From contig CM029372.1 in NCBI GenBank assembly GCA_017165825.1, positions 21,653,111-21,717,110 on the forward strand: 64,000 nt of DNA. The letters are read 5' to 3'. Positions 26,500 through 38,439 of this stretch are shown piece after piece; position 1 is the first letter of the stretch; each line of letters opens with the position of its first letter. Under the pieces are notes generated by a model, which did no database searches, was not told where the DNA came from, and saw only the letters and a list, made by a program, of their open reading frames with translations. Made by a program: the position numbers and the translations under genes. This DNA is from Hepsetus odoe (taxonomy: Eukaryota; Chordata; Actinopteri; Characiformes; Hepsetidae).

Positions 26500-26575
26500 T
26501 TTTATATATTTATATAAATTTATATAAATTTATATACATCCATATATTCATCTATCCATCCACCCATCCATTATT
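26500..26575. repeat. (TATAAATT)n and (CATC)n low-complexity tract
   Basis: Three near copies of TTTATATAAA are followed by ATCCATCCACCCATCCATT. It is simple repeat, ending next to a SINE fragment, where such CATC tracts are often found as tails. Confidence 0.8.
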
Positions 26576-26589
26576 TTTGCCTCTTACCC

Positions 26590-26665
26590 TAACCAGGGTT
26601 GAGGCCAGTTACAGAGTTCGTAGGCCAAATGGCACTGGAACACCCTGGACAGTTCACTAATCGCA
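26590..26665 (-). repeat. SINE family C fragment, minus orientation
   Basis: The sequence CCAGGGTTGAGGCCAG through CACCCTGGACAGTTCACTAATC is the complement of the conserved GACTGGCGACCTGTCCAGGGTG body seen at 47080-47105. It is diverged and short. Confidence 0.5.
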
Positions 26666-26974
26666 GAGCAAATGCCAATGTTTAACAAATAAAAAAATAT
26701 ATTTCAATTGTTCAGGCCGGCTCTAACATACAGGCCTGACTTTCAATCAAATATAATGAATGAACCTTTGCGATATTGCAAGTCTTTTTAGAAAAATTAT
26801 AATTGAATCATTTTGTGGCTAAAGTGTAGATATTATCTTAGTCCAAAGGTGAATCCTACACCTACTGTTAATAATTTTATTTTCAGAAAGTCCTCCATAG
26901 TCCTCCATGAATGCTTGGACTAAACCATGCAATTTTTATTTATTTTTTTTATTTTATTTTTTTATTTTATTTAA

Positions 26975-27239
26975 GGGACAGTGGTGGCCTAGTGGTTAGG
27001 GCGTTGGCCGCATGATCGGAGGATCGGGGTTCGAACCCCTTCCCAATAGGGAACTGAGGTACCCTTGAGCAAGGTACCGTCCCCATCACTGCTCCCTGGG
27101 CGCTTTCAATAGCTGCCCACTGCTGCACGGTGTTTGAGTGTGCATGGGTTAAATGCAGAGGTCCAATTTCGTTGTGGTTCATTGTCTGCTGTGCTTTGAC
27201 CTCGCAATGACAAGGGTTGTCACTTTCACTTTCACTTTT
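26975..27239 (+). repeat. complete tRNA-derived SINE (family A)
   Basis: Box A TGGCCTAGTGG at 26985-26995 and box B GGTTCGAACCC at 27028-27038 form an intact internal RNA polymerase III promoter. A body of about 180 bases follows, with CCTTGAGCAAGGTACCGTCCC and CACTGCTGCACGGTG, ending in a CACTTT-repeat tail at 27220-27239. It is the best-preserved SINE in the window and can serve as the reference for copies at 31698, 45570, 61446, 63288 and 63570. The T/A-rich tract just before it (26935-26972) may be part of the target site. Confidence 0.85.
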
Positions 27240-27244
27240 CCATA

Positions 27245-30200
27245 GTCTAGTCAGGCACTTGTTCCCACCCACCATGTTAAGTACATCCAACAGACCAGCT
27301 TTCTTAGAAGTTTCCCTCTCACTTGTCCAAAAATTAACAATAGTAGTGTGTTTTTCTTTTTTTTTTCTTTTTAAAGATAAGGATTATAGAAGGTTACATC
27401 TATATGTAGACATGAGATGACATGAGATGAGTGTCCTCTACAGCGGTTGTGTTTCTGTGCCCTACATAGCTTGCTGGTGGACTCTTTGTGACTTGGGTGA
27501 AATGCATGCCTGTGGATCTGCTCCCCAAGGGCTGACACCACAGCTGGGGAAATCAATTAAAAAGAAGCCTGGCTATTCTTCCCTGCCTTGTGTATGCACT
27601 TCTGTCCAGCCATAAATAGCAATGTGATGGTAGCCAACTGCTTCGTGAGGCATCTGTCACTAAGGTGAATTAAAGCTGTGGTTTATAATGGCTATAAAAG
27701 AAACTCAAAAAGCACCCATATTACTCATAAATCAAATCTCATCTTTATGCTGTAGACAGTTGTATTGAGAAAGGGTTCACTCACTGCTTATTATGTGAGA
27801 AAGGGAGTTTCAGAATTTTAAAGAAAAGCCATTTTCCTCTAAATGGTGTAAAGTGCATCAGCCGTATGCTTGCAGAAATGACCAGGCTCAATTAAGGTTT
27901 TACCATCGAACAATGGGAATCTGCTGTTCATTTTTCAGAGTCCCAGGCTGCGAGCTGTCAGTTGTGTAATCGGTTCTGTGGGTATATAATCAAGTTACCC
28001 AGCTTGTTAATGTGTAGTTCTGCTCATATGTCAATTTTCAGGGCTCGGGTGGCTGAGGTCCCAAGCAGTTAAAATTAGCGTAATTGGGTTTTAATAGGGC
28101 AACAGCGGACACGTTAGAGACGAAGAAAGCAGTCAGAACTCTAAATAGGATGACTGCTGCACTTTTAGTTACTGTGAAATTGTCTCTTATTTGGATATTG
28201 TACTTGTCTGTGCTGGAAAGAACGCAGCCAACCAGCTTGTCTTCACGCACACACTGACTGACTGATCGTATCCGTTGCCATGCATAACTACAGTCTCTAA
28301 CAATAGAGAGAGCATTTAAAGGCCCAAACAACAGGATTGGACTTATGATATAAAGGTCTATGTGTACACCTGATTTTGGAACGAGAACGATCAGTATTTT
28401 AGTGAAAACTGAGAGTCAGCTGCAGAGTAACAGTTATGTTGTTAGTGGATCATTCCTATGAGTTAATCAAGGAATACTTGATTTATTGGCCAATATGTCA
28501 CCAATCAGTTTGAAGAGATTTGAAGTTTTGGCATTTTATCTCTTTTTATATTTCGTTCGTTCATCTTCACTTTCAGCTGAAGAAGATGAATTGGAACGCA
28601 GCCCACTGTTAAATTGGAACTCTGCTACTTCACCCCAGCTCCTCCCCTTCCCTCTCACAGACACAAACAAATGCAGATGCACCGACCATGCACCAAACAC
28701 TGTCTGTGCGACTTATCAGTTTCAGCTGGTACATTCAGAATCAACACTGGCTGAAGGTGCCCAAAAACAATAAGAATTGTTTTTACTGATGATAAGGTTT
28801 ATTGCAGGTGTCAGCAGAGTATCGCTGTGTGTATTTCCGTGTGTTGTAGTTCATTTTCCCCGCAAAAGCAGAATGCATAAGACGGTGATATATGATATCG
28901 GAGAATAAATACAAAGATAAGTAACGGGCTCATTTAGAGAGTTTCTAACGCCAGCGTCCTCACTGGTGCATTGCTTCATCTTGATGTAACCTCTATAAAG
29001 GGTATGTCTTGCTGACTGTTGTGGTATGTGCATTACTGTAAGTTCATTTTTCCCGAGCGTAGAATAAAGTCATATGGTTATCGGGCAGCGGACGCCGCTT
29101 TGAATTTCAGACAACAGAATTCTTTGTCAGCAGTTTTGTCTTGTTGCCATTAATAATATTGAACAATTCCTTGAGCTTTAGAGAACCAAGTTATGGTCAA
29201 GCTTTCTGCACCGCAATTATTCAACATGCAAACATGAATTGGACCTTACCTGTGCTTTAAATCATCCACACAGTGGTGTACAAAAATCCCAGGCCAATGC
29301 ATTTTTAGAAGTTGTAGTTTAAGCGCCCGTCAAATAATAATATTCTGCATTAAATGCATTGCTGTGATTTTGTAAACAGGTTCCTGACACTTCTGATTCT
29401 GACTGTTATTGTACACCTTTTTAAATATTTGTTCTTATCTTTTTGCATACCCAGTAGGACGGTCATCTAGAATTTTAAGTATTTCTTTTCTGGATAATAA
29501 GCCATGAGTCTGGAGTATTGCTGCATGTGCTGCCATATGCTTTCCGTAAATGTATTTTTTGACAGGTCCTAGAAAACATTCCCAGAGTTTTCCGAACCTG
29601 GGAAAATGAAAAGCAAATCCGATTCCCATGTGAATGCAGTTTCTACTTTCCACACCCTCTAAACACAAAGTATTTTGTGCAGCAACAAGCGTAACAGTAA
29701 TTTTGAGACACTTCATAACTAAAGATATCGATCCCCGTCCTTCTGGTGGATATCTCTCGGATACGTTAACAGGAAATTAAACTGTGCTTGAGAACAGCTC
29801 TGGTAAAAGAGAAATCAAAGAAGACTATTGATAAGCAAATACTTGTGGCAGAAGTGTGTGGAAACAGTATTGTTTATTGTAAAGGGATGGGGCTTGTTGA
29901 AGAGGGAGTTCTGTATGATCTGCTGGTGAGAGCATCAACTGTGTGGGCAGATTTGTTGTAATTTAACAAGGATTAACTTGCTCTTGCCGTCTATTGGAGA
30001 AAAAAAGCAGACCTCAACCCAGCTGTTGTGGGACAGAGTCTTGTAAGAGGATTTGGAGAAATTTTGGGAACATTTCTTGCACTCCCCAAGGATGTGATTA
30101 CACAATAACGACTTCTCCATTTAACATTTGCCAGTGTCTCTGTAATCAGCGGTTTTCTGCTGTAGTGGAGGAGAGCTCTGCTAAAAACATGTATTATAAC

Positions 30201-31690
30201 TGTCATTCCAAGATGTCGTTACTTCATTATGTTCAAAACGGGTCGACTTCAGGAAAAATTAAATGCCAGCTAATGGGCGTGCGGACAGGATTATACTTTT
30301 TGGGCTTTTTTTTAAGAACTAATCAGCTTTTTAATGAATTGTACTAGAGAATAAGCCTTCTTTGAATGCTTCGCCAGTCTGTTTGACTTTCATCAGTTCA
30401 GTTTGGATAATTAGCATCAGACCACTCGGTTGGTTTGGAAACCACTATTTCAATCTAATTCATGTATATTTAGAAGTGTGTGGGAGATAGCAGTGCACCA
30501 GAGCTGTCACCGTTCATTAACAGACACTCACGCGCCTAAAAAATTGTTTTCACTCGAACACACCTGCAGTTCGAGGATATGCGAATGTCTTCTCTTTATT
30601 TTAAATCATGCTTCTGGAAGAATTTATAGGAACTTCAGTGCACTGCGCCCCTGATGTACAGACAGAAAATACCTTTCCTTGCATCAGGCTACTTCCTGTT
30701 CTAAATAATTTATAGGGTGAGTCTAACCAGTTTGTTTGATAAAGGTTTATACACTGATACATTTTTTTTTTTTTTTTTCATCTTCGAAAAAATCTGGATT
30801 AGCTTGTCGGTTTGGGTTTTTTTTTCCCCAATTTTATACCTAAATTAATATGTATTTAAACTTAAAGCATAACTAGGGAATAATTTGAATGTGTGAAAGA
30901 ACCATAAATGATTTTGAGCATTTTAAATGTTTTTTAAACACATTTTCAGAAGCTCAGACAAAGCCAGTGGTTGTATTAGCTGAAAACATGAGAGGTTATG
31001 TCAGTGTCAGCAGTTCTCGTCAGGGGAAAGCTTGGAATTAGTGAACACTTTGGTAATGGGTTTGACCTTGTGTGAGACCACCTCACAACTAGGCCTCTGA
31101 GTTTCTTGAATGGCCAAACTGGGGAATACACATCATCAAACTTCCATCATTGCAGAGCCGTGATAGCGTTGTTATTTTCACTGAGTGTATTATATTTCCT
31201 ACAATGCACTTGTACTGCTCCAGCTCACTCAGTCTCTTTATTATCGGGCTGTTATGGACTGTTGGCTCGGTTTCATTTCAGAGCTTTGCTAAACTGTAAT
31301 CCATGACCAGACTAATTGGCCTGTCCTTTATAGCTTTAATGGCCCGAGTGACCTTACTGTGTCTGAATGGTCCGTCTGTTCCCGCTACAAGCTTTGCCCA
31401 GACGCAGGCACATTTTCAAGTAGAACTACTGGGGGAAAAAATCTGATTTGTTGCATATCATTCGATTTCATTTTTTTTCCTCTTGCCCAAGTGCATGGCA
31501 CAAAAAGGGGCAAGCAGCTGGAAACAACGTCGCCCAAATGGGAACGAAAACATGGCCATGTTACCATGCATTATTGTCACACTGCATGTATGCTACATGT
31601 CTTCTTCTGAAAGCCGAACTGAGAAAGAAAAGGGAGAATAAAGAGTGATCAGGTAGAACTCACCCTTCTACTGATTATCAGCAAGCATTC
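27245..31690. other. intronic sequence, nothing coding recognised
   Basis: Over 4 kb of mostly unique sequence. T-runs occur near 27357-27371 and 30761-30778. I see no exon with usable splice sites and no assignable repeat. Confidence 0.45.
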
Positions 31691-31697
31691 CAGAGCC

Positions 31698-31848
31698 GTC
31701 CCCATCACTGCTCCCTGGGCGCTTTAAATAGCTGCTCCCTGCTGCACTTTGTGTGTGGGTTAAAAGCAGAGGTCGAATTTTGTTGTGGTTCACTGTGTGC
31801 TGTGCCATGTATTCACAATGACCATTAGTCACTTTCACTTCAGTAAAA
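31698..31848 (+). repeat. SINE family A, 5'-truncated
   Basis: Starts inside the body at CCGTCCCCATCACTGCTCCC and runs through the GGTTAAAAGCAGAGGTC segment to the CACTTTCACTT tail. It lacks box A and box B, so it is a truncated insertion and transcriptionally dead. Confidence 0.75.
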
Positions 31849-32677
31849 ACTTTTAGATTCTTGGTGAATCACTTTAATTAGATTAGTTCCTTTCATTTTT
31901 AAGGCTTGCTCTGCAGTCTGCACTTCCTCCACAAGAAGAAACTGCAAACACTTGGGTCACTTCAGACAAAGAGCCTCTCAATACCAATAGGCAACATTTC
32001 TGACTCGTGGTCTTTTAAATGTATTGTATTAATATTTATTTTATTAAGGATGTTTTGTAATGTCGATACTTATTGTAATACTTATTGTAGTTGGTTTATG
32101 TTCCCAGTTCTTTATTTCTAGGATTTCCAATCTTCTGATCGCTCTTTGAACAATTCCAGTTTTCTCCAGAACAACTCCAGCTCTCAAAATTGTTTCCTGT
32201 TAGGACTCAAAGATAAAATAAATCTCTACTATATACTATTATATATGGTAGATATATACTTTATACAGCCTTTGCCATGACACTCAAAAGTGAGCTCAGT
32301 TCCACTGATCTTTCAGAAGTTTCTACAACTTGGTACCTGGAGTACCTGTGGTAATTTTCTGTTTAAGGTCCCATAGTTGGCAGTGCATGTCAGAGTACAA
32401 ACCAAGTCGTGAAGTCTAGGGAATCGTCTGTAGACCTGTAGACATAGATCGGAAGGCTTCAGAAAAATTGTTCCAGCATTGAAGGTCCAAAAGTTTGGAA
32501 CCAACAGGACTGTAGGAAGAGCTGGCTTAGCCAATCTGAGCAGTCGGGGTAGAAGGGCCTTATAGGTGACCAAGAATCTTGTGGTCATTCTGACAGAGCA
32601 CCAGCATTGCTCTGTGGAGAGAGGATAACCTTTCAGAAGGACAGCCATTTCTGCAGCACTCCACCAATCAGGCCTGT

Positions 32678-33250
32678 ATGGTTGAGTGGCCGTACAGAAG
32701 CCACTCCCCTGAAAAAGCCACATGGCAGCCAGTCTGGAGTTTCCAAAAGGCACCTGAAGGAGATGAAACAAAGATTGAACTGTTTGGCCTGAATGCAAAG
32801 CATCATGTCTGGAGGAAACCAGGCACCGCTCACCACCTGGTCAGTACCTTCCCTACAATGAAGCATGGTGGTGGCAGCATCACGTGTGGATGTTTTTCAG
32901 CAGCAGGAACTGGGAGATTAGTCAGGTTTGAGGGAAAGGTGAATACAGCAATGTACAGAGTCATCCTTGATGAAAACCTGCTCCAGAGCACTCTGGAAAG
33001 GTTCATCTTCCAACAGGTCGACGACCCACAGCACACAGCCAAGATAACAAAGGAGTTGACTTCCCTGAGTGGCCCAGACTTGAACCCAATTGAACATCTC
33101 TGGAGAGATCTGATAATGGCTGTGCACAGACGCTCCCCATCCAACCTGATGGAGCATGAGAGGTTCTGCAAAGAAAAACGGGAGAAACTGCCCAAGAATA
33201 GGTGTGCCAAGCTTGTAGCACCAAACTCAAAAAGACTTGAGGCTGTATTT
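32678..33250 (+). pseudogene. broken Tc1-type transposase
   Basis: The longest open frame in the element covers roughly the catalytic half of a DDE transposase of the Tc1/mariner superfamily, an enzyme that cuts and pastes its own DNA at TA sites. It starts out of frame with the family (residues 1-25 are not transposase-like). It then follows the family from about the KIELFGLNAKHHVWRKPGTAHH segment. A deletion after GRFIF/ERFIF shortens the spacing, and the segment between HTAKITKE and SGPDLN is also shortened. Family proteins are about 340 residues; this frame encodes 224, of which the last ~30 come from the inserted SINE. It is a fossil, not a gene of the host. Confidence 0.8.
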
Positions 33251-33462
33251 GCATTTGCATTTACATTTACAGCATTTAGCAGAAGCTCTTATCCAGAGCG
33301 ACTTCCATGTCCTCATTACAGGGACAGTCCCCCTGGAGACACTCAGGGTTAAGGGTCTTGCTCAGGAACCCAGTGATGGTAGTGCCAGAGGTGGGATTCG
33401 AACCTAAGACCTCTTGAGCCATAGGCAAGTATCCTACCACTAGCCCACCACCACCCATTTGC
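33250..33462 (-). repeat. SINE family B inserted in the Tc1 transposase
   Basis: Minus-orientation copy of the family also seen at 51513. The complement begins GGTGGTGGTGGGCTAGTGG (box A region near 33440-33458). It has a box B-like GGTTCGAATCC (near 33393-33405), then the CTCAGGGGGACTGTCCCTG-type body, and ends in ATTTAC/ATTTGC units at 33250-33275. ATTTGC occurs on both sides (33247-33252 and 33457-33462), consistent with a target-site duplication, although the tail itself is made of similar units. The transposase reading ...RLEAV is cut here and resumes with AAKG after the SINE. Confidence 0.85.
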
Positions 33463-33709
33463 TGCCAAAGGTGCTTCAACAAAGTATTGAGCAAAGGCTG
33501 TGAATGCTTATGTACATTTTTTGTTCTTTTATTTTTAATACATTTGCAAGTTTCAAGCAAAGGTTTTTCACTTTGTCATTACGGGGGATTGTGTGTAGAA
33601 TTTTGAGGTAAAAATCAATTTAATCCGTTTTGGTAAAAGCCTGCAACCCACAGCAAAATGTGGAAAATGTGGAGCGCTGTGAATACTTTACAGATGCACT
33701 GTAGAGTGA

Positions 33710-36700
33710 AAGAAAGAAGCCTCGTTTCCCCCAAGGCCTTGTAAAGTTCTGTTTGTTTAATTCCCGAGGTCTCATTAGAGAGCTGATTTCAATTTGCCGT
33801 CTCCTCTTTTCAACCTTTTTTTTTTGCTCTTTTGTGGAAACATAGGCTTTTCATATGTCCACATATCTTCTTTGGGTCCTTTTGAATCATTTTAAACGAT
33901 TGCATTTTTATACCGCAACTGTTCCACTTCAGAAAGCTCCTCAGCCTCTCTCTCAGAATGCAAGAGAAACATTATATCCTGATCTTACCGGCTCAGCCTC
34001 TTTAGTCCTTCATCACTCTGCTGATTTGTTTGGGTTTAAAGCCTTTTGGTTCTCAAAAAAATAACGCCGTCTCAGATATGGTTGACTAAAGTCCTTTTTA
34101 TGGTTCAGTGTTGCTATGAGGGCTAACTGAACACACTGCTGTGACTCTGGACCCCGTCCTGCTGGGTCTGCTGTTCAGTGTGTGGATACAGACATGGCTG
34201 ACTGCTCCATCCCCTTCTTTGCTTCACATGCTCCATGTGGACCTCGGGAAGAGATCTTGAGGTTTTTTGCCCTACTTTGGCCTCCTTCTTTATCTACTTC
34301 CCAGATATCGGAGCAGCATCATTGGGAATTGCTGCTCACTCAGTTACTAGGCCTAAGCTGTTCACTGGTCTAACCTTTAAACTACTTTTATTCAAGCCAG
34401 CAACCAAATAAAGTGGGAAGTGCAGCACCAGCTTCACTGCTCTTAAGCTAAAGTTTAAACTTTCTCAACTGAGACAAATATACTTTATTAAGACTGAGTA
34501 CATGTAGGTAGTGTGTGTGTGTGTTTTGGGGAGGTGTAAGGGGAACTGGGAACAGTGTACTTGAAAGGAAATAGTATAGAACATAGAAAATATGGTTTAT
34601 GTACAGTGGTCAAAATGCAAGTTAAATATTTTATTTTTTTTACTTAAAATATTTAGATTATGAAAAATTACAAATTCGCCCTTGGACAGAACTTTCCCTG
34701 AGGATTAGTCACAGGACTTAATGGAGCAGACAGCATGCTTTATTATGACACTTTATTACGGCTGTTGAAACGTTCACATTTTCAGAGTTGGTCACCATGG
34801 AATATAAAACATTTAATATTTTCCTGATTTTAATATTTTCAGATTTTTTGTTTTGTTTTGTTTTTGGGGGGGGGGGGGTGATTGATAAACCATCTGGACA
34901 AATACTTTTTCCATACTAATAGTGGGTAAATATAGTGTGTATAAATATATAGAGATTTTTTTTCATGGGGGTTCTACTATGTTAATTAATTACATTTTTT
35001 ATTGTTATTATTTTTATTTATTTATTTATTTTGGGTCTTGTAGACCTAAATTGCAAAGGGTTCATGGACATTCAGTTTCGTTCTCTCCTACTTTAGCTCT
35101 GATTTTGTCATTTAAAGAGTTTCCACTGAGTCCTTGGAGAGGATGCGCTGCACTCAGAATCTCTTGGCAGTCCAAAAGTTCAAACTTTAAATCCCTCTTG
35201 AAAACATATGGTTTTAAGTGTTCTGAATGCATCCTTTTTGCAATATGTCAATTTTTCTTTTTTTTTTTTTTGGGTTGGGTTATTGGCAACAGACTTTTTT
35301 TTTTTTCTCTGAGAAAGACTGGCTTTACGTCCTGCACTCTTTCATCAGCACTCACAGACATAATGACTGACTTGGAGGAAAGATTATTTATTAATTTTGC
35401 ATAAAACATGTTATAACCAACGTAGCTTAGTATAATAGCAGCAGTCCTTCGTCATTCCCATTTAGTGCAGGAATAGCTGGAATAGCCCCACTCCCCAAGC
35501 AGAAACAGGACAAAGGGATTGTTGGAGATACAGGAATATCGCACAGCTGATATCAAGGATAAGAGAATTGAGTGTCTCAAAGACAATTCTGCAAAATGCA
35601 GAATGTTCTAAACATTTATTAAGATTGGATTGTATGATATATAATGAAGTACACTATGTTATAACATGTTTTTTGTTCTTTATCTAATAAGTTGGGACAG
35701 ATGGATAGAAAGTAGTCAAGGCACATTTGAAAAATTGGCTAATTTTGCTCTCTTGTAAAAGACCTATGCAGCTGGTCTGCATTCTAGAAATACTAACAAC
35801 ATCCCTCATATTCTCACAAAGGCGTTCTGAAACATATTATCCTGGCATTTATTAACTCGTTTTGCACAGTCCTAGGTTCAGATACAGACCCTTGAAGATT
35901 ACCATGTCCAACAAAAACATTTTTAGTTGACTTTGGGGAGAACCCAGACTGCTTTGCAGCCGAGCTAAGTAGCTGACTTCCAGAAGTGACTCAGCTTCTT
36001 TTTGTTGACATCTAAAATAAGATAAAATAAAAAGGTTGACCCTTCATTAGAGTGTGGTTTTTGTAGGGCTGTAGTCCACCTGGATGCCTCCTTTCAAGGA
36101 GCACATGGAGATTTGCTGGAGAAGCTTCAGAGGGGACGTTTGACTGATGTCTGTCTCTAAGGGAGTCTGTTGCATTAGAATATCAGGCTCTCGTGCAGTT
36201 AAGGGAACTGCGTATTTTCTCCTTGCAGGGACTAATATCCATAGCCAGAAATAGCCTCAAGTAGAGCTGCATTTCAAAGAACGCGTTAACATTTTTGTCT
36301 GTTTTCCATGCATCTAATGATTACATTTAGACGTCATGATTTTCGCCTATGATTCAGTCATATATATAAACCAGAAAGAAAAAAAGGAATTTTCATACTC
36401 ACACTCTCATACTTTCCTTCTCTTGATTCAGTATGTTTGGCAGGACTTGGTTTACCATGTTTAAGTGCATCATTGTCTTGAAAATTAAATCCCCTTGCCT
36501 GTCATATCAATTTATCAAGCAGTATCTTTTCACGCACCGTGGAGGAGATTGCACTCCCTTTAGACAATCTGGTTCTGTCGCATCCACACAGAGGAATAAG
36601 CCCCATCACAGACTCCAGTGATTGGCATCGCTTGCACACAGCGAGCCAGAGTTTATTTGTGGCTCCGTCTGCTCTCCTAATCATCTGTGCTGGATTAGAT

Positions 36701-38190
36701 GGATATTTGTCCCCATTAGAATTTGCGATAAACACATTCAGCCAGCATTAGGTATTATATGTGTCATAAAGAGAAGGCTAATAATAAACTCGGATGATAA
36801 ATCAGATCACAACATTTCAGTTTAGCTCAGTGGTGCGAACTTTTTTATTTCTTATTTAAATGAGTCGTTGTAAAATGACAGGGTTTGAAGGCAGCACGAA
36901 TGGGACCTGGTGCTCCTGGGACATCTTTCACCATTTTGTTTAGTATGGGGCATTCCAGTGGCTCTCAGTAGTTTACAGCTATTTGTAGTTTGTGTTCCTC
37001 CAGACTCACGCTACAGCTTGATTTTGTTTTAAAGACTCACCACAATTGTTTGGCAGCCCGTACTTCTCTTTAGAGGCAAGAGGAAATGGAGTGGACAATT
37101 TTTCTTTTTTTAAATACCATCCCAAAACTATGAAAAGGCTTCAGTAAAAAGTCAGTTGGACAACAAATTGTTTTCATGGAGTCTCTGACACATTTCTGTG
37201 ACCATAGCTTCTGTTTTTAATCAGCGCTTTGAAAAGCTCATCCGAGAGCATTGAAAATTTGTCAAATTTCTAAAAAAACATGAGCAGGAAACAGATTATG
37301 GTCACAGTGCAGCTAATGCATCATGCAGTGGTCCTTCATCTTGCCTCCCTTTTACAAAACTAGGCCTTATTAGGAGCCACAGGCATTTAATCCTACCCAA
37401 CACAATAACGTCTAATTTCACTGACAAGCTCACTTCCTTAACAGAGAAAAGGACTTGATTAATCAAATCAGGTCATGTGGTGAGAACTAACCATACAACT
37501 AACCTCCATTGAATCGTATCGATAATGCCTGTCCGTCAGTTTTACACCAGTTTTAATGTAAGGCTGCCCGTGACAATACATAAACATTTACAAAATGTGG
37601 AAAATGGGACTGTGTCTCGATTAGCAAGTTCTGTTGACATACAACTGCAGTTAAATGAATACGCCGCAGTCGGTCTCACACAACAGCCCAATGCCTGAAA
37701 GGCTCCCGGTGGGGAAGGAGAGTTCGATCTATGGTGATGTCAAAGCCGTCCATAGATGGGTGTTTAAGTGGTCTCACCCTTTCTCCCACATCATCAGTGT
37801 GGCAATAGCCAGTGTGGACGCAGTACCAGCTGATGCGACAGAATTGTTGCCTCCAAGCATATTGAGCTGTTCAGTGATGTCGTGTCATCGAACTTTGAGA
37901 AGAATGGCTTGAAGTTGACCTGAAGCACACACTCATCTTCCCCCTCCCACTGTTGATGGTGTCATGTGATTGGGTGAGTCTTAGATAGCGAGCGATTTGG
38001 GCATCGGCCCTTCAGTGTGCTTTATTTTGGGATGTAATGAATTTGACAAAAGAATCTTTATTTGTAGTGATGATTCAGACAAATCTTTGAAAAGGGGCAA
38101 GGAGCCAAGGATGTTACCTTACAGCAAAGGTCTTTATCTTGCTCTTCAGTGTATTCCTTAAAAGTGCCTTTTTTCTGCTTTTTTTTTTTT
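33710..38190. other. intronic sequence, repeat-poor
   Basis: About 4.5 kb without a supported exon. A G-run of 12 at about 34866-34879 follows TTTTG repeats. T-rich tracts lie at 35259-35272 and 35297-35307. The segment at about 36470-36790 is repeat-free, contains several ATTA/TAAT cores and looks like candidate conserved non-coding DNA (untested). Nothing protein-like is convincing. Confidence 0.45.
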
Positions 38191-38195
38191 CTAAG

Positions 38196-38196
<1 letters not shown>

Positions 38197-38259
<63 letters not shown>

Positions 38260-38430
38260 TCTGTCTCTCATTGGCTCTCTGTCTCTCTCTCTCACTCTCT
38301 CTCTATCTCTTTTTTCTGTCTCTCATTGGCTCTCTCTCTCTCTCTCTGTTTTTTTCTGTCTCTCATTGGCTCTCTGTCTCTCTCTCTCTCACTCTCTCTC
38401 TCTCTCTCTCTCTCTCGCTCTCTCTCTCAG
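38197..38430. repeat. (CT)n microsatellite with an embedded higher-order unit
   Basis: A CT tract of about 55 bases is followed by three copies of CTGTCTCTCATTGGCTCTCT at 38261-38280, 38316-38335 and 38356-38375. They are separated by CT- and T-rich spacers of different length, and a final CT tract ends at about 38428. The open frames across it encode only Leu/Ser repeats and are artefacts. Polypurine-polypyrimidine mirror tracts like this can form triplex (H-) DNA. Confidence 0.95.
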
Positions 38431-38439
38431 ACACACTCC

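Larger units (their letters stand above)
32262..33704 (+). mobile_element. Tc1-like transposon relic with a SINE inserted in it
   Basis: The left part (from ACAGCCTTTGCCATGACAC) matches the leader of a common fish Tc1-like element; the outer left terminal repeat is missing. The right end is present: GTGAATACTTTACAGATGCACTGTA ends at about 33704. Inside, a frame-shifted transposase is readable. The HVWRKPGTAHH and MKHGGGSI blocks are near 32805-32880, and AAGTGRLVRFEGK is near 32905. A QQVDDPQHTAK segment at 33013-33045 stands where the family has QQDNDPKHTAK, so a catalytic-region residue is altered. The SGPDLNPIEHLWRDL block is near 33070-33110. The closing AKGASTKY lies beyond the SINE at about 33464-33490. 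Deletions, frameshifts and the SINE make it inactive. Confidence 0.85.

Noticed and set aside
26975..27045. Possible tRNA gene
   Set aside because: Box A and box B are present, but no cloverleaf forms and the sequence continues into a SINE body and CACTTT tail.
32678..33352. 224-codon ORF, the longest in the window
   Set aside because: It is a frame-shifted Tc1 transposase ending in SINE sequence, not a host gene.
34922..35404. 160-codon ORF
   Set aside because: Driven by T-rich tracts that encode Phe/Leu/Tyr runs; no family resemblance.
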